Shown: positions 48,208 to 57,196, counted from the first letter of the stretch. The stretch is 64,000 nt of DNA from CAYFPX01 sp964519895 (GCA_964519895.1 CAZFLE010000021.1:15004-79003), one strand, 5' to 3'. The notes: generated by a model from the letters alone, not told the origin. A program made the numbers and translations.

Positions 48208-50979
48208 TCAGGGACCGGTGTCGGGGTCGGCACTGTCGCCGCCGGTGTCGTCGGGGCCGGTGTCCCCCGAGTCGCCGGGCTCTCCACCGTCGTCGACGGG
48301 GCACAGCGGTCCGGGAGCCTCGGCGCAGAAGTTCTCGCAGCCACAGTGGGCGCCTTCGGCGTTGTTGCTCAGGTCCGACCCATCGCAGCCCGTGAAGGTC
48401 GCCAGCTCGGTGCAGACCAGCCCATAGCCGCTGTTGTTGGTCGTGCTCAGTCCACCCAGGGCGACGTTGGCCCAGGCCAGGGCCAGGCCGTCGTCCAGGT
48501 TGTCGTACACCGTCACGTCGGTCAGCGTGTTGTCGGCCAGGAAGGTGGCGTTGCCGCGCAGCGCCAGCCCGGCGCCGGTGTTGCCGAAGATCGTGGCCCC
48601 GTCCAGGACCAGGTCGCTCTCGTCTGTCCGCAGCCCGTCGGCGGCGGCGCCGTTGACCTGGACGTCTTCGAGCTCGACCGTGGCTTCGTGCAGGGTCTCC
48701 AGGACGATGCCGTCGCCGGCCGAGCCGGACACGCTCACGTCGCTCAGCTGGACCGTGCCGCCCGGGTAGCTGACACTGCCCCGCACCACCAGGCCCGCGC
48801 CGACCGCGTTGTCCGTGACGGTGATGCCCTGGGCCAGCACGTTGGGCGTGGTGTTGTCGTAGTTGATCAGCAGGCTGCCGTCGGAGCTGTAGCCCTGGGC
48901 GGACCCACCGGTCACGGACACGTCGATCAGCACCAGGTCCGAGTTGCGCAGCTGGATGGCGTGGTCCTCGGAGTCGGCGACCGTGACGTTGTTCAGCTCG
49001 AACTCACAGGCGTAGCTGTAGATGCCCGCCCGGTAGTAGGTGTAGTCGTAGGAGTAGCTGTACTCGCCGTTGATGTAGTACTCGGCGGCGGACCGGTAGC
49101 CGGTGACGCCGTCGACCGTGATGTCCTTGAGCTGGGCGACGCCGTAGCTGCAGTAGATCGCGTAGGCGCCGATGCGCTCGAAGGTGTTGTTCTCGATGAT
49201 CACGGGGCTGGAGCTGGACTGGCTCGAGACGTAGATGGCCTGCTGGTTGTAGTCCTGCCAGTGGTTGTCGCTGATCTCGGCGTCGGTGGTGTTGGCGTAG
49301 ATCTCGATGCCGGTGGAGCCGTTGGAGAAGGTGTTCCCCGTGATGGTCACCGGGCCGTCGTAGATGCTCGAGATGTCGGTGCTGTAGTCGTAGTAGTAGT
49401 AGTCGTAGACGTAGGTGCCGTCGCCGTAGACGTCGTAGGTCCACAGATAGGTCTCGCGGCTGTCGGCGAAGCTGTTGCCCGTCACCGTGACCGCTGCCCC
49501 GTACTGGCTCATGATGGCGCCCCGGTAGGGGGCGCGGGTCACCGAGCCGTTCTGGAAGGTCAGGTCTCCTTCGATGTTCCACAGCCCGAAGTAGCTGCCG
49601 CCGGCGAGCTCGATGCCGTCGGCGACGAGGGTCGACTGGAAGTTGAGCACATTGATCAGCTCGGAGTCCCGGGCCCCGCCACCGTTCCAGGACACGGCCG
49701 AGCCGCCGAAGATGGCCACGCCGAACCCATGCTGGATGAGGGCCGAGCCGTCGTCGTAGTAGACGATGCCGTCCTCTACTTCTCTCAGATTGTCGACGTT
49801 GACGTCGGTGAGCGTGGCGTCGAGGTCGGCCATGTACAGCCCATTGCGGCCGTTGTTGTTCAGGTCGACCCGGGTCATGACCAGCTCCAGGCCCCCGTTC
49901 CAGGGAAAGGCCTGCATGCCGGTGTAGTTGTGTCCGGTGATGGTGGCGTCGGTGATCTCGACCAGGCCGTCGGCCTGGACCAACAGGCCGACGCTGACCC
50001 CGGCGTCGCCGTCGTTGTAGACGGTCTCGGGGTCGCCGGAGATGTCCGTGCCCGAGATCAGCACGCCGTCGCCCTGGTTCGCCGCGATGATGCCGTAGGC
50101 CAGGTTGTCGGTGAAGGTGTCGCCGACGAAGTCACAGCTGCCCAGGACGCAGTAGGCGCCGTAGAGGCCCCCCAGGACGGTGTCGCCGGAAGAGTCGACG
50201 TTGGCTTCGTCGCCCCAGAGCCCGGCCAGGTTGTCGGTGTAGACGTTGTTCGTGCTGATGAGCGTGCTGTCTTCGGTGCCCCAGAAGGCGAAGCCGTCCG
50301 AGAACTGGTTGTTGCTGTCCAGCTCGCTGTAGAAGGTGCCCGTGATGGTGGAGTCGGACAGGCTCACGGTCGCACCCCCGACGGCCTTGACCGCGAAGGC
50401 CAGCGGGAAGTCGAAGACCGAGCGCTCCACGTCGGCGGTGCCGCCGTCGACCTGGATGCCGCCGAGCTGAGGCGCGAGGAAGGTGCAGTCCTGGACCAGG
50501 AGGTCCGTGGTGTCCGTGGACTGGATGGCCGTGCCCTCGATGCTGGTGAAGTCGACACCGATGAAGCTCACGTCGCTGGCGCTGTCGACCTTGAACCCGC
50601 TTCGGGTGGACTCGACGGAGAAGCCCGAGAAGCCGACCCCCACGGCCCCACTGATCTCGGCGGCGACCTGGTTGGAGGGGGCCGACCAGGTGACGGACTC
50701 CAGGTCTGCGCCGGAGGGGCCGGTGATGAAGACCGAGCGGGTGATGGTGACGGACTCTTCCAGGACCCCCTCGCACAGGGTGATGGTGCTGCCGTCGTTG
50801 GCGACCTTGAGCGCGTCTGCCAGGTACTTGTAGCCCCCGGCCCCGTCGACCTTGATGCAGCCCTCTTCGTAGTGAGCCTCGGTGTCCAGCGTGCCCGAGT
50901 CGGTCGCCGTCGCCGAGTCGGACGTGCCGGTGTCGGTGCAGGCCGCGAGGACGAGGATGATGGGTGCGAGGGTGCGCAT
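48208..50979 (-). CDS. Giant parallel beta-helix surface lipoprotein
   Basis: A 923-residue lipoprotein (lipobox LAAC in MRTLAPIILVLAACTDTG) starting at the ATG at 50979. An Asp/Thr/Ser-rich spacer follows the cysteine, then some 30 short repeats of the right-handed parallel beta-helix type, each with a turn such as VTITGNTFSNGS, IIENNTFERIG or ITGHNYTGMQ. Two insertions are extraordinarily rich in Tyr and Asp (YVYDYYYYDYSTDIS and GEYSYSYDYTYYRAGIYSY). The C-terminus has several cysteines, then a DSGDTGPDDTGG-type tail of low complexity. The fold is that of pectin-lyase-like carbohydrate-binding or -cleaving proteins, but no catalytic triad is evident. Confidence 0.8.
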   Translation of the reverse strand: MRTLAPIILVLAACTDTGTSDSATATDSGTLDTEAHYEEGCIKVDGAGGYKYLADALKVANDGSTITLCEGVLEESVTITRSVFITGPSGADLESVTWSAPSNQVAAEISGAVGVGFSGFSVESTRSGFKVDSASDVSFIGVDFTSIEGTAIQSTDTTDLLVQDCTFLAPQLGGIQVDGGTADVERSVFDFPLAFAVKAVGGATVSLSDSTITGTFYSELDSNNQFSDGFAFWGTEDSTLISTNNVYTDNLAGLWGDEANVDSSGDTVLGGLYGAYCVLGSCDFVGDTFTDNLAYGIIAANQGDGVLISGTDISGDPETVYNDGDAGVSVGLLVQADGLVEITDATITGHNYTGMQAFPWNGGLELVMTRVDLNNNGRNGLYMADLDATLTDVNVDNLREVEDGIVYYDDGSALIQHGFGVAIFGGSAVSWNGGGARDSELINVLNFQSTLVADGIELAGGSYFGLWNIEGDLTFQNGSVTRAPYRGAIMSQYGAAVTVTGNSFADSRETYLWTYDVYGDGTYVYDYYYYDYSTDISSIYDGPVTITGNTFSNGSTGIEIYANTTDAEISDNHWQDYNQQAIYVSSQSSSSPVIIENNTFERIGAYAIYCSYGVAQLKDITVDGVTGYRSAAEYYINGEYSYSYDYTYYRAGIYSYACEFELNNVTVADSEDHAIQLRNSDLVLIDVSVTGGSAQGYSSDGSLLINYDNTTPNVLAQGITVTDNAVGAGLVVRGSVSYPGGTVQLSDVSVSGSAGDGIVLETLHEATVELEDVQVNGAAADGLRTDESDLVLDGATIFGNTGAGLALRGNATFLADNTLTDVTVYDNLDDGLALAWANVALGGLSTTNNSGYGLVCTELATFTGCDGSDLSNNAEGAHCGCENFCAEAPGPLCPVDDGGEPGDSGDTGPDDTGGDSADPDTGP

Positions 50980-51104
50980 GATCCGCCTGTTGCCCTTGAT
51001 CAAGGGCCCTGTGGAAGCTCCACCACCGTAGCCTGACCATCAGGGGCTCACAACCGCCTGTCCCGGCCGTGCTAAGTGCGCTGGCCAGGCACCAGGAGGA
51101 CCCC

Positions 51105-52670
51105 TTGGCCACGACCGACGAGCGCCGCCAGCAGCTGCTGGCTCAGCTGGACGACTGGGACCGCCGGGCCTTCGAGTCCGGAGGCGCGGCCCGCATCGCG
51201 AAGCGGCACGACCGGGGTCAGCTCACCGCCCGGGAGCGGGTCGAGCTGCTCCTGGACCCCGGCACCTTCCGAGAGCTCGACCGCTACGTCACCCACACCT
51301 GCACCGAGTTCGGCATGGCGGACAAGAAGGTGCCGGGCGACGGGGTGGTCACCGGGTACGGCCGCATCGACGGGCGCCTGGTCTACGTCTTCGCCCAGGA
51401 CTTCACGGTCTTCGGGGGCTCGCTGTCCGCAGCCTACGCCGCCAAGATCTGCAAGGTCATGGACATGGCCGTGCGCAATGGCGCTCCGGTCATCGGCCTG
51501 AACGACTCTGGCGGGGCCCGCATCCAAGAGGGCGTCGCGTCGTTGGGGGGCTACGCCGACATCTTCCTGCGCAACACCATGGCGTCGGGCGTGGTGCCCC
51601 AGCTGAGCGCCATCATGGGCCCCTGTGCAGGTGGCGCGGTGTACTCCCCGGCCATCACCGACTTCATCGCCATGGTCGACGGCACGTCGTACATGTTCGT
51701 GACCGGCCCCGACGTCATCAAGACCGTCACCCACGAAGAGGTGACCAAGGAAGAGCTGGGCGGTGCCACCACCCACGCCTCCAAGAGCGGCGTGGCCCAC
51801 TTCGTGGCGCCCGATGAGCCGGCATGCCTCGCCCTGATGCGCGAGCTGCTGTCCTTCGTGCCCCAGAACAACCTGGAGGAGGCACCGCCCCGCCCGACCC
51901 AGGACTCCAACGACCGGCTGTGCGCGGACCTGGTCGATCTGGTGCCCACCAACCCCAACAAGCCCTACGACATCAAGGATCTGCTGCGCTCGGTGGCCGA
52001 CGACCAGCACTTCTTGGAGGTCCATGGGGCCTATGCCATGAACGTCGTGGTCGGTTTTGTGCGGCTGGGTGGCCGCAGCGTGGGGGTCGTGGCCAACCAG
52101 CCCGCCTACCTGGCCGGTGTGCTGGACATCGACGCGAGCGTCAAGGCCGCCCGCTTCGTGCGCTTCTGCGATGCCTTCAACATCCCCTTGCTGGCGGTCG
52201 AGGACGTGCCGGGGTTCCTGCCCGGCACCGCCCAGGAATACGGCGGCATCATCCGGCACGGGGCCAAGCTGCTCTACGCCTTTGCCGAGGCCACCGTGCC
52301 CAAGGTCACCCTGATCACCCGCAAGGCCTATGGCGGGGCCTACTGCGTGATGAACAGCAAGCACATCCGGGCGGACCTGAACTTCGCCTACCCGACGGCC
52401 GAGATCGCCGTGATGGGATCCGATGGCGCCGTGAACATCATCTACCGCCGGGAGCTCGCCGCCGCCGAAGCACCCGACGCCGCCCGCACCGAGCGGGTCG
52501 CCGAGTACAAGGAGCGGTTCGCCAACCCGTACCAGGCCGCTGCCCTGGGCTACGTCGACGAGGTCCTACGGCCCGAGCACACCCGCACCCGGCTGATCGA
52601 TGCCTTCGACAGCCTGGAGAACAAGCGCGACGACAACCCCCCCAAGAAACACGGCTGCATGCCGCTGTAG
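51105..52670 (+). CDS. Acyl-CoA carboxylase beta (carboxyltransferase) subunit
   Basis: A 521-residue carboxyltransferase of the PccB/AccD5 type that transfers CO2 from biotin to acetyl- or propionyl-CoA. TTG at 51105, five bases after AGGAGG, is the better start than 51069. Conserved segments include GRIDGRLVYVFAQDFTVFGG, GAPVIGLNDSGGARIQEGV, GPCAGGAVYSPAITDF, FVTGPDVIKTVTHEEV, VANQPAYLAGVLDIDAS, VEDVPGFLPGTAQEY and TRKAYGGAYCVMNSKH. The biotin carboxylase/carrier partner is not in the window. Propionyl-CoA is the likelier substrate by resemblance to PccB, but acetyl-CoA cannot be excluded. Confidence 0.93.
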   Translation: MATTDERRQQLLAQLDDWDRRAFESGGAARIAKRHDRGQLTARERVELLLDPGTFRELDRYVTHTCTEFGMADKKVPGDGVVTGYGRIDGRLVYVFAQDFTVFGGSLSAAYAAKICKVMDMAVRNGAPVIGLNDSGGARIQEGVASLGGYADIFLRNTMASGVVPQLSAIMGPCAGGAVYSPAITDFIAMVDGTSYMFVTGPDVIKTVTHEEVTKEELGGATTHASKSGVAHFVAPDEPACLALMRELLSFVPQNNLEEAPPRPTQDSNDRLCADLVDLVPTNPNKPYDIKDLLRSVADDQHFLEVHGAYAMNVVVGFVRLGGRSVGVVANQPAYLAGVLDIDASVKAARFVRFCDAFNIPLLAVEDVPGFLPGTAQEYGGIIRHGAKLLYAFAEATVPKVTLITRKAYGGAYCVMNSKHIRADLNFAYPTAEIAVMGSDGAVNIIYRRELAAAEAPDAARTERVAEYKERFANPYQAAALGYVDEVLRPEHTRTRLIDAFDSLENKRDDNPPKKHGCMPL

Positions 52671-52746
52671 CCAGGCGGGCCCTTGCTGAGCGGGGGCCCC
52701 CGCGATAGTTGCGCCGGCCTTCAAGTCTTCATTGAGTGAGAACACC

Positions 52747-53007
52747 ATGGTTCGCCTTCGCCTGACCCGTCGCGGTGCCAAGAAGAAGCCCTTCTACCGG
52801 ATCATCGCCGCCGACTCCAAGTCCCCCCGGGACGGCCGGTTCATCGAGCAGCTCGGCTACTACGATCCCATGCGGGATCCCCTGGTCCTCAAGGTGGACC
52901 TGGAGCGCGTGGACCACTGGCTGTCCGTGGGCGCCCAGCCCTCTGAGACCGTCGCCAGCCTGATCACCCGAGCCCGTGGCGAAGCCGCCGCGGTGGAGGC
53001 GTCCTAG
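52747..53007 (+). CDS. rpsP: 30S ribosomal protein S16
   Basis: An 86-residue ribosomal protein. The ATG at 52747 gives MVRLRLTRRGAKKKPFYRI, the canonical S16 start; an upstream TTG would add five residues. The segments SPRDGRFIEQLGYYDP and VDHWLSVGAQPSETV complete the family pattern. It is the first gene of the rpsP-khpA-rimM-trmD-rplS cluster. A GC-rich palindrome (GCGGGGGCCCCCGC at 52690-52703) precedes it and may end the upstream carboxylase transcript. Confidence 0.97.
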   Translation: MVRLRLTRRGAKKKPFYRIIAADSKSPRDGRFIEQLGYYDPMRDPLVLKVDLERVDHWLSVGAQPSETVASLITRARGEAAAVEAS

Positions 53008-53009
53008 TC

Positions 53010-53261
53010 ATGGAAGAGCTTGTCACCTATGTGGTCCGTGGCCTGGTCGATCACCCCGACCAGGTGTCCGTGAACACCGTCGAGGGCGACGCCTCGGTCA
53101 TGCTCGAGCTCTCGGTCAACGCCGACGACATCGACCTGGTCAAGGGCGACGACGGCGCGACCCTGCAGCACCTGCGGGCGGTCGTGGCCGCCGCGGCCGG
53201 GCGCCGCAAGGCTGTCCTGGAGCTGCTCGAGAACGGCAGCGCGTCCGCCTCCGAGGAATAG
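53010..53261 (+). CDS. khpA: KhpA-like KH-domain protein with GDDG loop
   Basis: An 83-residue single-KH protein placed, as KhpA usually is, between rpsP and rimM. Length and pattern (MEELVTYVVRGLVDHPDQV, then the KH helix pair, RAVVAAAAGRRKAVLELLE) match KhpA, which dimerises with KhpB and binds RNA with effects on cell size. The nucleic-acid-binding loop, normally GxxG with basic or polar residues such as GKQG, reads GDDG at 46-49 within DLVKGDDGATLQHLR. Two acidic residues here are known to abolish RNA binding when engineered in KH domains. The protein may therefore keep only a protein-protein role. Confidence 0.92.
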   Translation: MEELVTYVVRGLVDHPDQVSVNTVEGDASVMLELSVNADDIDLVKGDDGATLQHLRAVVAAAAGRRKAVLELLENGSASASEE

Positions 53262-53271
53262 GACTCGCGCA

Positions 53272-53793
53272 ATGCGCAAGCCCACCGGGGGCCCGGACGA
53301 GGTCTCGATGGGCAGCATCGTGGGCATCTTCGGGGTGCGGGGCGAGGTACGCCTGCACCTGCACAACCGGACCTCGCAACACTTCGCCGGTGGCGCCTCG
53401 GTGATCCTGGTCGCTGCCGACGGCACGCGCCGCCCCGCCCGCCTCAAGACCCGACCTGGCGCCGGGGGGCGGGTGCTCGGGCGCCTGGACGGGGTGACCG
53501 ACCGGGAACAGGCCCGGGCGCTGATGGGCCTCGAGTTGGTGGTGCCCAAGGCCCAGCTGCCGCCCACGGAGCCCGACGAGTACTACCACCACCAGCTGCT
53601 GGGGCTCCAGGTCTCCACCCAGGACGGTCGCGCGCTGGGCACCCTGGTGGAGATCCACGACAGCGGCCAGGTCGACGTGTGGGTCGTGCGAGGCGATCGG
53701 GACCACCTCCTGCCCGCCCTGGCCCAGGTGTTCGTCGAGGTCGACGTCGCGGGCGGTCGCGCCGTGGTCGCGGACGACGCGGTCGACCCTTGA
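53272..53793 (+). CDS. rimM: Ribosome maturation factor RimM
   Basis: A 173-residue protein that assists assembly of the head of the 30S subunit and binds S19. The start is ATG at 53272. MGSIVGIFGVRGEVRLHLHN is the N-terminal RimM domain start, DREQARALMGLELVVP the middle, and EYYHHQLLGLQVSTQDGRALGTLVEI the beginning of the PRC-barrel domain, with HLLPALAQVFVEVDVAGG near the end. The stop overlaps the trmD start by three bases (TTGA). Confidence 0.95.
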   Translation: MRKPTGGPDEVSMGSIVGIFGVRGEVRLHLHNRTSQHFAGGASVILVAADGTRRPARLKTRPGAGGRVLGRLDGVTDREQARALMGLELVVPKAQLPPTEPDEYYHHQLLGLQVSTQDGRALGTLVEIHDSGQVDVWVVRGDRDHLLPALAQVFVEVDVAGGRAVVADDAVDP

Positions 53794-54494
53794 TCCTGGA
53801 CATCCTGACCGCCCACCCGGGCATGGTCCAGGGACCCCTGGACCACTCCATCGTCAAGCGTGCCCGGGACGCTGGCACGATCACGGTGCGCGTGCGCGAT
53901 CTGCGCGACTGGGCCGAGGGTCGGCACCGTCAGATCGACGACACGCCCTACGGCGGCGGGGCGGGCATGGTGCTGCGCGTCGACGTACTGGCCCGTGCGC
54001 TCGAGGCCATCCGCGGTCCAGGCGCGGTCTCGCTCCTGATGACCCCGGCTGGCCCCCGCTTCGACCAGGCCGTCGCCGAAGGCCTGGCACAGGTGCCCCA
54101 GCTGGTCCTGGTCTGTGGCCACTACGAGGGGGTCGATGCCCGGGTCGAGGCCATCGTGGACGGCTGCCTGTCGGTGGGGGACTACGTGCTGACCGGCGGC
54201 GAGCTGCCCGCGCTCGTGGTGGTCGAGGCCGTGGCCCGGCTGGTGCCCGGCGTGTTGGGCAACGCGGCGAGCGCCGGGGACGAGTCCTTCTCGTCGGGCC
54301 TGCTGGAGTACCCCCAGTACACCCGCCCGCGCAGCTGGGACGGGCACGACGTTCCGGCGGTGCTCCTGTCCGGCCACCACGCGGACATCGCCGCGTGGCG
54401 GCGGGAACAGTCCCTGGCACGGACCGCGCAGACCCGCCCCGACCTGCTGCCCGGCCATCAGCTGCTGGCGTTGCTGGACCCAGACGGTGGTTGA
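53790..54494 (+). CDS. trmD: tRNA (guanine-N1)-methyltransferase TrmD
   Basis: Methylates G37 of tRNAs to prevent frameshifting. From the TTG at 53790 (LILDILTAHPGMVQG) the protein has 234 residues. The SPOUT trefoil-knot and SAM-binding segments are clear: DDTPYGGGAGMVLR, LVLVCGHYEGVDARVEA, SVGDYVLTGGELPALVVVEA and LEYPQYTRPRSWDG, the last being part of the tRNA-binding C-terminal region. The start overlaps the rimM stop, as in the standard cluster order. Confidence 0.96.
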   Translation: MILDILTAHPGMVQGPLDHSIVKRARDAGTITVRVRDLRDWAEGRHRQIDDTPYGGGAGMVLRVDVLARALEAIRGPGAVSLLMTPAGPRFDQAVAEGLAQVPQLVLVCGHYEGVDARVEAIVDGCLSVGDYVLTGGELPALVVVEAVARLVPGVLGNAASAGDESFSSGLLEYPQYTRPRSWDGHDVPAVLLSGHHADIAAWRREQSLARTAQTRPDLLPGHQLLALLDPDGG

Positions 54495-54503
54495 CCCTGG
54501 CCC

Positions 54504-54523
54504 CCGCCGGCGTTATTCGGCGG
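54504..54523 (+). promoter_or_regulatory. Hairpin in the rplS leader
   Basis: CCGCCG-GCGTTATT-CGGCGG at 54504-54523 forms a GC-rich stem between trmD and rplS. It could be part of an autoregulatory or processing site for L19, or a weak terminator. GAAGG at 54566-54570 is the ribosome site for rplS. Confidence 0.35.
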
Positions 54524-54577
54524 CGGTTCCAAGCCCAGCGGATGAACGGCATCTGCGGCTGACCCGAAGGTTTGATC

Positions 54578-55003
54578 ATGACCACGCACATTGCCGAGCT
54601 CGAGTCCGACCTGCTGCAGGGCCACAAGGCCCAGGACGTCCGGATCGGCGACACCGTCCGCGTCCACGTGCGCATCATCGAAGGCGACAAGTCCCGGATC
54701 CAGGTCTTCGAGGGCACCGTCATCGCCAAGAAGCACGGCGGGACCCGCGAGACCATCACGGTCCGCAAGATCTCCAACGGGGTCGGCGTCGAGCGCATCT
54801 TCCCGCTGGCAGCACCGGTGGTCGAACGCGTCGACATCAAGAGCCGCCACCGGGTGCGCCGGGCCAAGCTCTACTACCTCCGCGAGCGCCGCGGCAAGCA
54901 GGCCCGCCTCAAGGAGGTCCGCGAGTTCCAGTCTTCCCAGGGCAAGAAGGAAGGCCGGCGGAAGAACAAGAAGGACAAGCGCAAGGCCAAGTCGCAGGCC
55001 TAG
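54578..55003 (+). CDS. rplS: 50S ribosomal protein L19
   Basis: A 141-residue protein at the interface of the ribosomal subunits. ATG at 54578, seven bases after GAAGG, is preferred to the TTG two codons earlier. The L19 signatures are IGDTVRVHVRIIEGDKSRIQ, VFEGTVIAKKHGG, ITVRKISNGVGVERIFPL and IKSRHRVRRAKLYYLRERRGKQARLKE. The protein ends with an extra basic tail (KEGRRKNKKDKRKAKSQA) of about 25 residues, longer than in many bacteria. yraN follows four bases after its stop. Confidence 0.97.
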   Translation: MTTHIAELESDLLQGHKAQDVRIGDTVRVHVRIIEGDKSRIQVFEGTVIAKKHGGTRETITVRKISNGVGVERIFPLAAPVVERVDIKSRHRVRRAKLYYLRERRGKQARLKEVREFQSSQGKKEGRRKNKKDKRKAKSQA

Positions 55004-55007
55004 CACC

Positions 55008-55376
55008 GTGCAGAGTCCCCAGGCCCGCAGGTCCGCGGTCGCGGACGGCGAGGCCGCCGAGCGCTTCGTGGCAGAACGTCTGCGAGCAGACGGCTGGACG
55101 GTGCTCTCCCACCGATGGCGAGGCGCCGCAGGCGAACTGGACCTGGTGGTCGAGCGCGCCGGCAAGCTGCGCGTGGTCGAGGTGAAGCTGCGACGTCCGG
55201 ACGACCCGGTGGGGCTCGAGGCCATCACCGGCCAGAAGCTCGACCGCATCACCCGCGCAGCAGACGCCTGGCTCCAGGACCATCACGCCCCCTACGACGA
55301 GATCTGCCTGCTGATCGCACTGGTCGAACGCAGCCCAGGCGGCTGGACCATCCAGTGGTTCGACGACCCGGTCTGA
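55008..55376 (+). CDS. yraN: YraN family (UPF0102) putative endonuclease-like protein
   Basis: A 122-residue protein of the YraN family. The GTG at 55008 sits just after the rplS stop. The restriction-endonuclease-like pattern is present: GEAAERFVAERLRADGW, then GELDLVVERAGKLRVVEVK with the expected Asp and Glu-x-Lys metal-site residues. The family has this nuclease-like fold, but a role in the cell is not established. It is between rplS and rsmI, a common position in deltaproteobacterial genomes. Confidence 0.9.
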   Translation: MQSPQARRSAVADGEAAERFVAERLRADGWTVLSHRWRGAAGELDLVVERAGKLRVVEVKLRRPDDPVGLEAITGQKLDRITRAADAWLQDHHAPYDEICLLIALVERSPGGWTIQWFDDPV

Positions 55377-55383
55377 CGGCACC

Positions 55384-56199
55384 GTGGCCCTGACCCTCGT
55401 CGCGACACCGCTCGGCAACCTGGACGACGTGTCACCCCGGGTGATCGCCGCTCTCTCCGGGGCGGACACCATCGCCGCCGAAGACACCCGCGTGACCCGC
55501 AGGCTCCTGGCCGCGCTGGGCCTGCCGACACCCCGGCTGGTCAGCTACCGCGCCCAGGACGAGCAGGCCCGGGCGGTGCCACTCGCCGATCGGGTGCACG
55601 CCGGCGAACAGGTCGTCCTGGTCACCGACGCGGGCATGCCCGGCATCTCCGACCCAGGGGCGCAGCTGGTTGCCCTGTGCCACGCCCGGGGCCTGGCCGT
55701 CACCCTGGCCCCGGGGCCCACGGCCGTCGGGTGTGCGGTCGCGGCGTCTGGCTTTGCTGCGGTGCCCTTCCACTTCCTGGGATTCCCGCCCCGCAGGTCG
55801 GGTCCGCTCCGGCGCTGGTTGCTGGCGGCCGGCGCACTCCAGGGCACCCTGGTGATGTACGAGAGCCCCCGCCGGACCGCCGCCCTCGTCGCCGCCGCCG
55901 CCGCCGTGCTGCCCGGGCGTGAGGCCTGCCTGTGCCGGGAGCTCACCAAGCGCCACGAAGAGCTCCTGCGCCTGCCGCTGGACCAACTGGCGGCGGACCT
56001 CGCAGGGCGGGACGGGCTCAAGGGCGAGGTCGTGATCGTGGTCGGTCCCGGGCCGGCACCGGTCGCCCAGACCGAGGCGTTGGCCGAGGGCGCGGGGCTG
56101 AAGCCCATCGCCGCTGCTCTGGCGGACCGCTGGGGGGTCTCCCGGCGGGAGGCCTATCAGCGCCTGGTGGCGCTGGAGCGGGACTTCACCGAAGCATGA
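55384..56199 (+). CDS. rsmI: 16S rRNA 2'-O-ribose methyltransferase RsmI
   Basis: Methylates the ribose of C1402 in 16S rRNA. It has 271 residues from the GTG at 55384. The tetrapyrrole-methylase fold is clear: LTLVATPLGNLDDVSPRVI, AAEDTRVTRRLL, LVTDAGMPGISDPGAQLV, LAPGPTAVGCAVAASG and FHFLGFPPRRSG are typical of RsmI, with YESPRRTAALV near residue 160 and the C-terminal helical region SRREAYQRL. Its 3' end overlaps the convergent barrel gene by 14 bases. Confidence 0.96.
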   Translation: MALTLVATPLGNLDDVSPRVIAALSGADTIAAEDTRVTRRLLAALGLPTPRLVSYRAQDEQARAVPLADRVHAGEQVVLVTDAGMPGISDPGAQLVALCHARGLAVTLAPGPTAVGCAVAASGFAAVPFHFLGFPPRRSGPLRRWLLAAGALQGTLVMYESPRRTAALVAAAAAVLPGREACLCRELTKRHEELLRLPLDQLAADLAGRDGLKGEVVIVVGPGPAPVAQTEALAEGAGLKPIAAALADRWGVSRREAYQRLVALERDFTEA

Positions 56200-57196
56200 A
56201 CCGCAGGCTGGTGAACACCCTGACGCTGACCGAGTCCCACCCCGCCTCGATCGGGTAGGGGTGCTCGACCCGGTAGGGGGTGTGCACGTCGAGATCGGCG
56301 TTGATGCCGAGACGCAGGTACTTGAAGAGCTGCCAGTGGAAGCCCATGCCGCCGCTCAGCGTCACGCTCTCGGACCGCGTCACCAGCAACCCATCGGTGT
56401 CCGACAGCACGTCGGGCAGGTAGAAACCCGAAGGCAGCTCGGACCAGGAGTTGTAGGCAAAGCGGGTGCGGAAGTCCAAGGCGAACCAGCCGGTGCCGGT
56501 CTCGCGGGTCAACACCTCGACCCCTGCAAGGACCGCAGCGCTGCTCGCAGGGGAGACGTAGGCCGTGCCCACCGAGGCCCCGGAGGAGTCCTGGAGCTCG
56601 ATGCCCAGAGAGCCGGTGCGCAGCAGGGTCGCCTCGAGGTAGGGCCGGTGGCTGCTCCGGGGACCTGAGAACGCGGTGCGGACCTGCAGCGCCGGGGCGC
56701 CGATGCCCGACCCGCGCACGCCGTCGGTCTCGCTCCAGATGCTGGTGCGGTCCCCGAAGCGGTAGGCGAGCTCGAGCACCCAGGTGCTCTGATCCCCCCG
56801 GGCTTCGGAGAACGGCACGCCGCGAGCGCCGATCCAGACGCCTTCCAGCCCGCGGCCTTCCAGGGCCTCGGTCGGGGTGGCCTGGGTCTCGCTGCTGGCC
56901 AGGGACCCCGCCTCTTCGAGGGGGTCGTAGATCATCTTGCGGCTGTCGGGGTAGGCGATGCGGTGGCGCAACCCGAAGGGCACCCGCACGAACGCAGCGG
57001 AGTAGGGCGCACCCACCACGGCTTCGACGCTGAGCACGTGGTGCTCTTCGGTGGTCAGCCCGACGCTGTCGCCGTTCTCCTTGAGGGCGTACCGGGACAG
57101 ATCGACCTGGTAGGCGACCACGGCGTCGCCCTGGTAGGTGTCGGGGACCTCGGTGACCTCAGCAGCGCCTGCGAGGGCGATGGCCAGCAGCAGCAT
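56186..57196 (-). CDS. Predicted outer-membrane beta-barrel protein
   Basis: A 336-residue exported protein with signal peptide MLLLAIALAGAAE. Many amphipathic strands follow, such as STWVLELAYRFGDRTSIW, LGIELQDSSGASVG, GWFALDFRTRFAYNSW and VTLSGGMGFHWQLFKYLRLGINADL, ending VFTSLRFMLR. The pattern is that of an outer-membrane barrel of about 10 to 14 strands. I do not recognise the family. It is convergent with rsmI and lies 65 bases after the end of the regulator gene upstream on the same strand. Confidence 0.72.
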   Translation of the reverse strand: MLLLAIALAGAAEVTEVPDTYQGDAVVAYQVDLSRYALKENGDSVGLTTEEHHVLSVEAVVGAPYSAAFVRVPFGLRHRIAYPDSRKMIYDPLEEAGSLASSETQATPTEALEGRGLEGVWIGARGVPFSEARGDQSTWVLELAYRFGDRTSIWSETDGVRGSGIGAPALQVRTAFSGPRSSHRPYLEATLLRTGSLGIELQDSSGASVGTAYVSPASSAAVLAGVEVLTRETGTGWFALDFRTRFAYNSWSELPSGFYLPDVLSDTDGLLVTRSESVTLSGGMGFHWQLFKYLRLGINADLDVHTPYRVEHPYPIEAGWDSVSVRVFTSLRFMLR

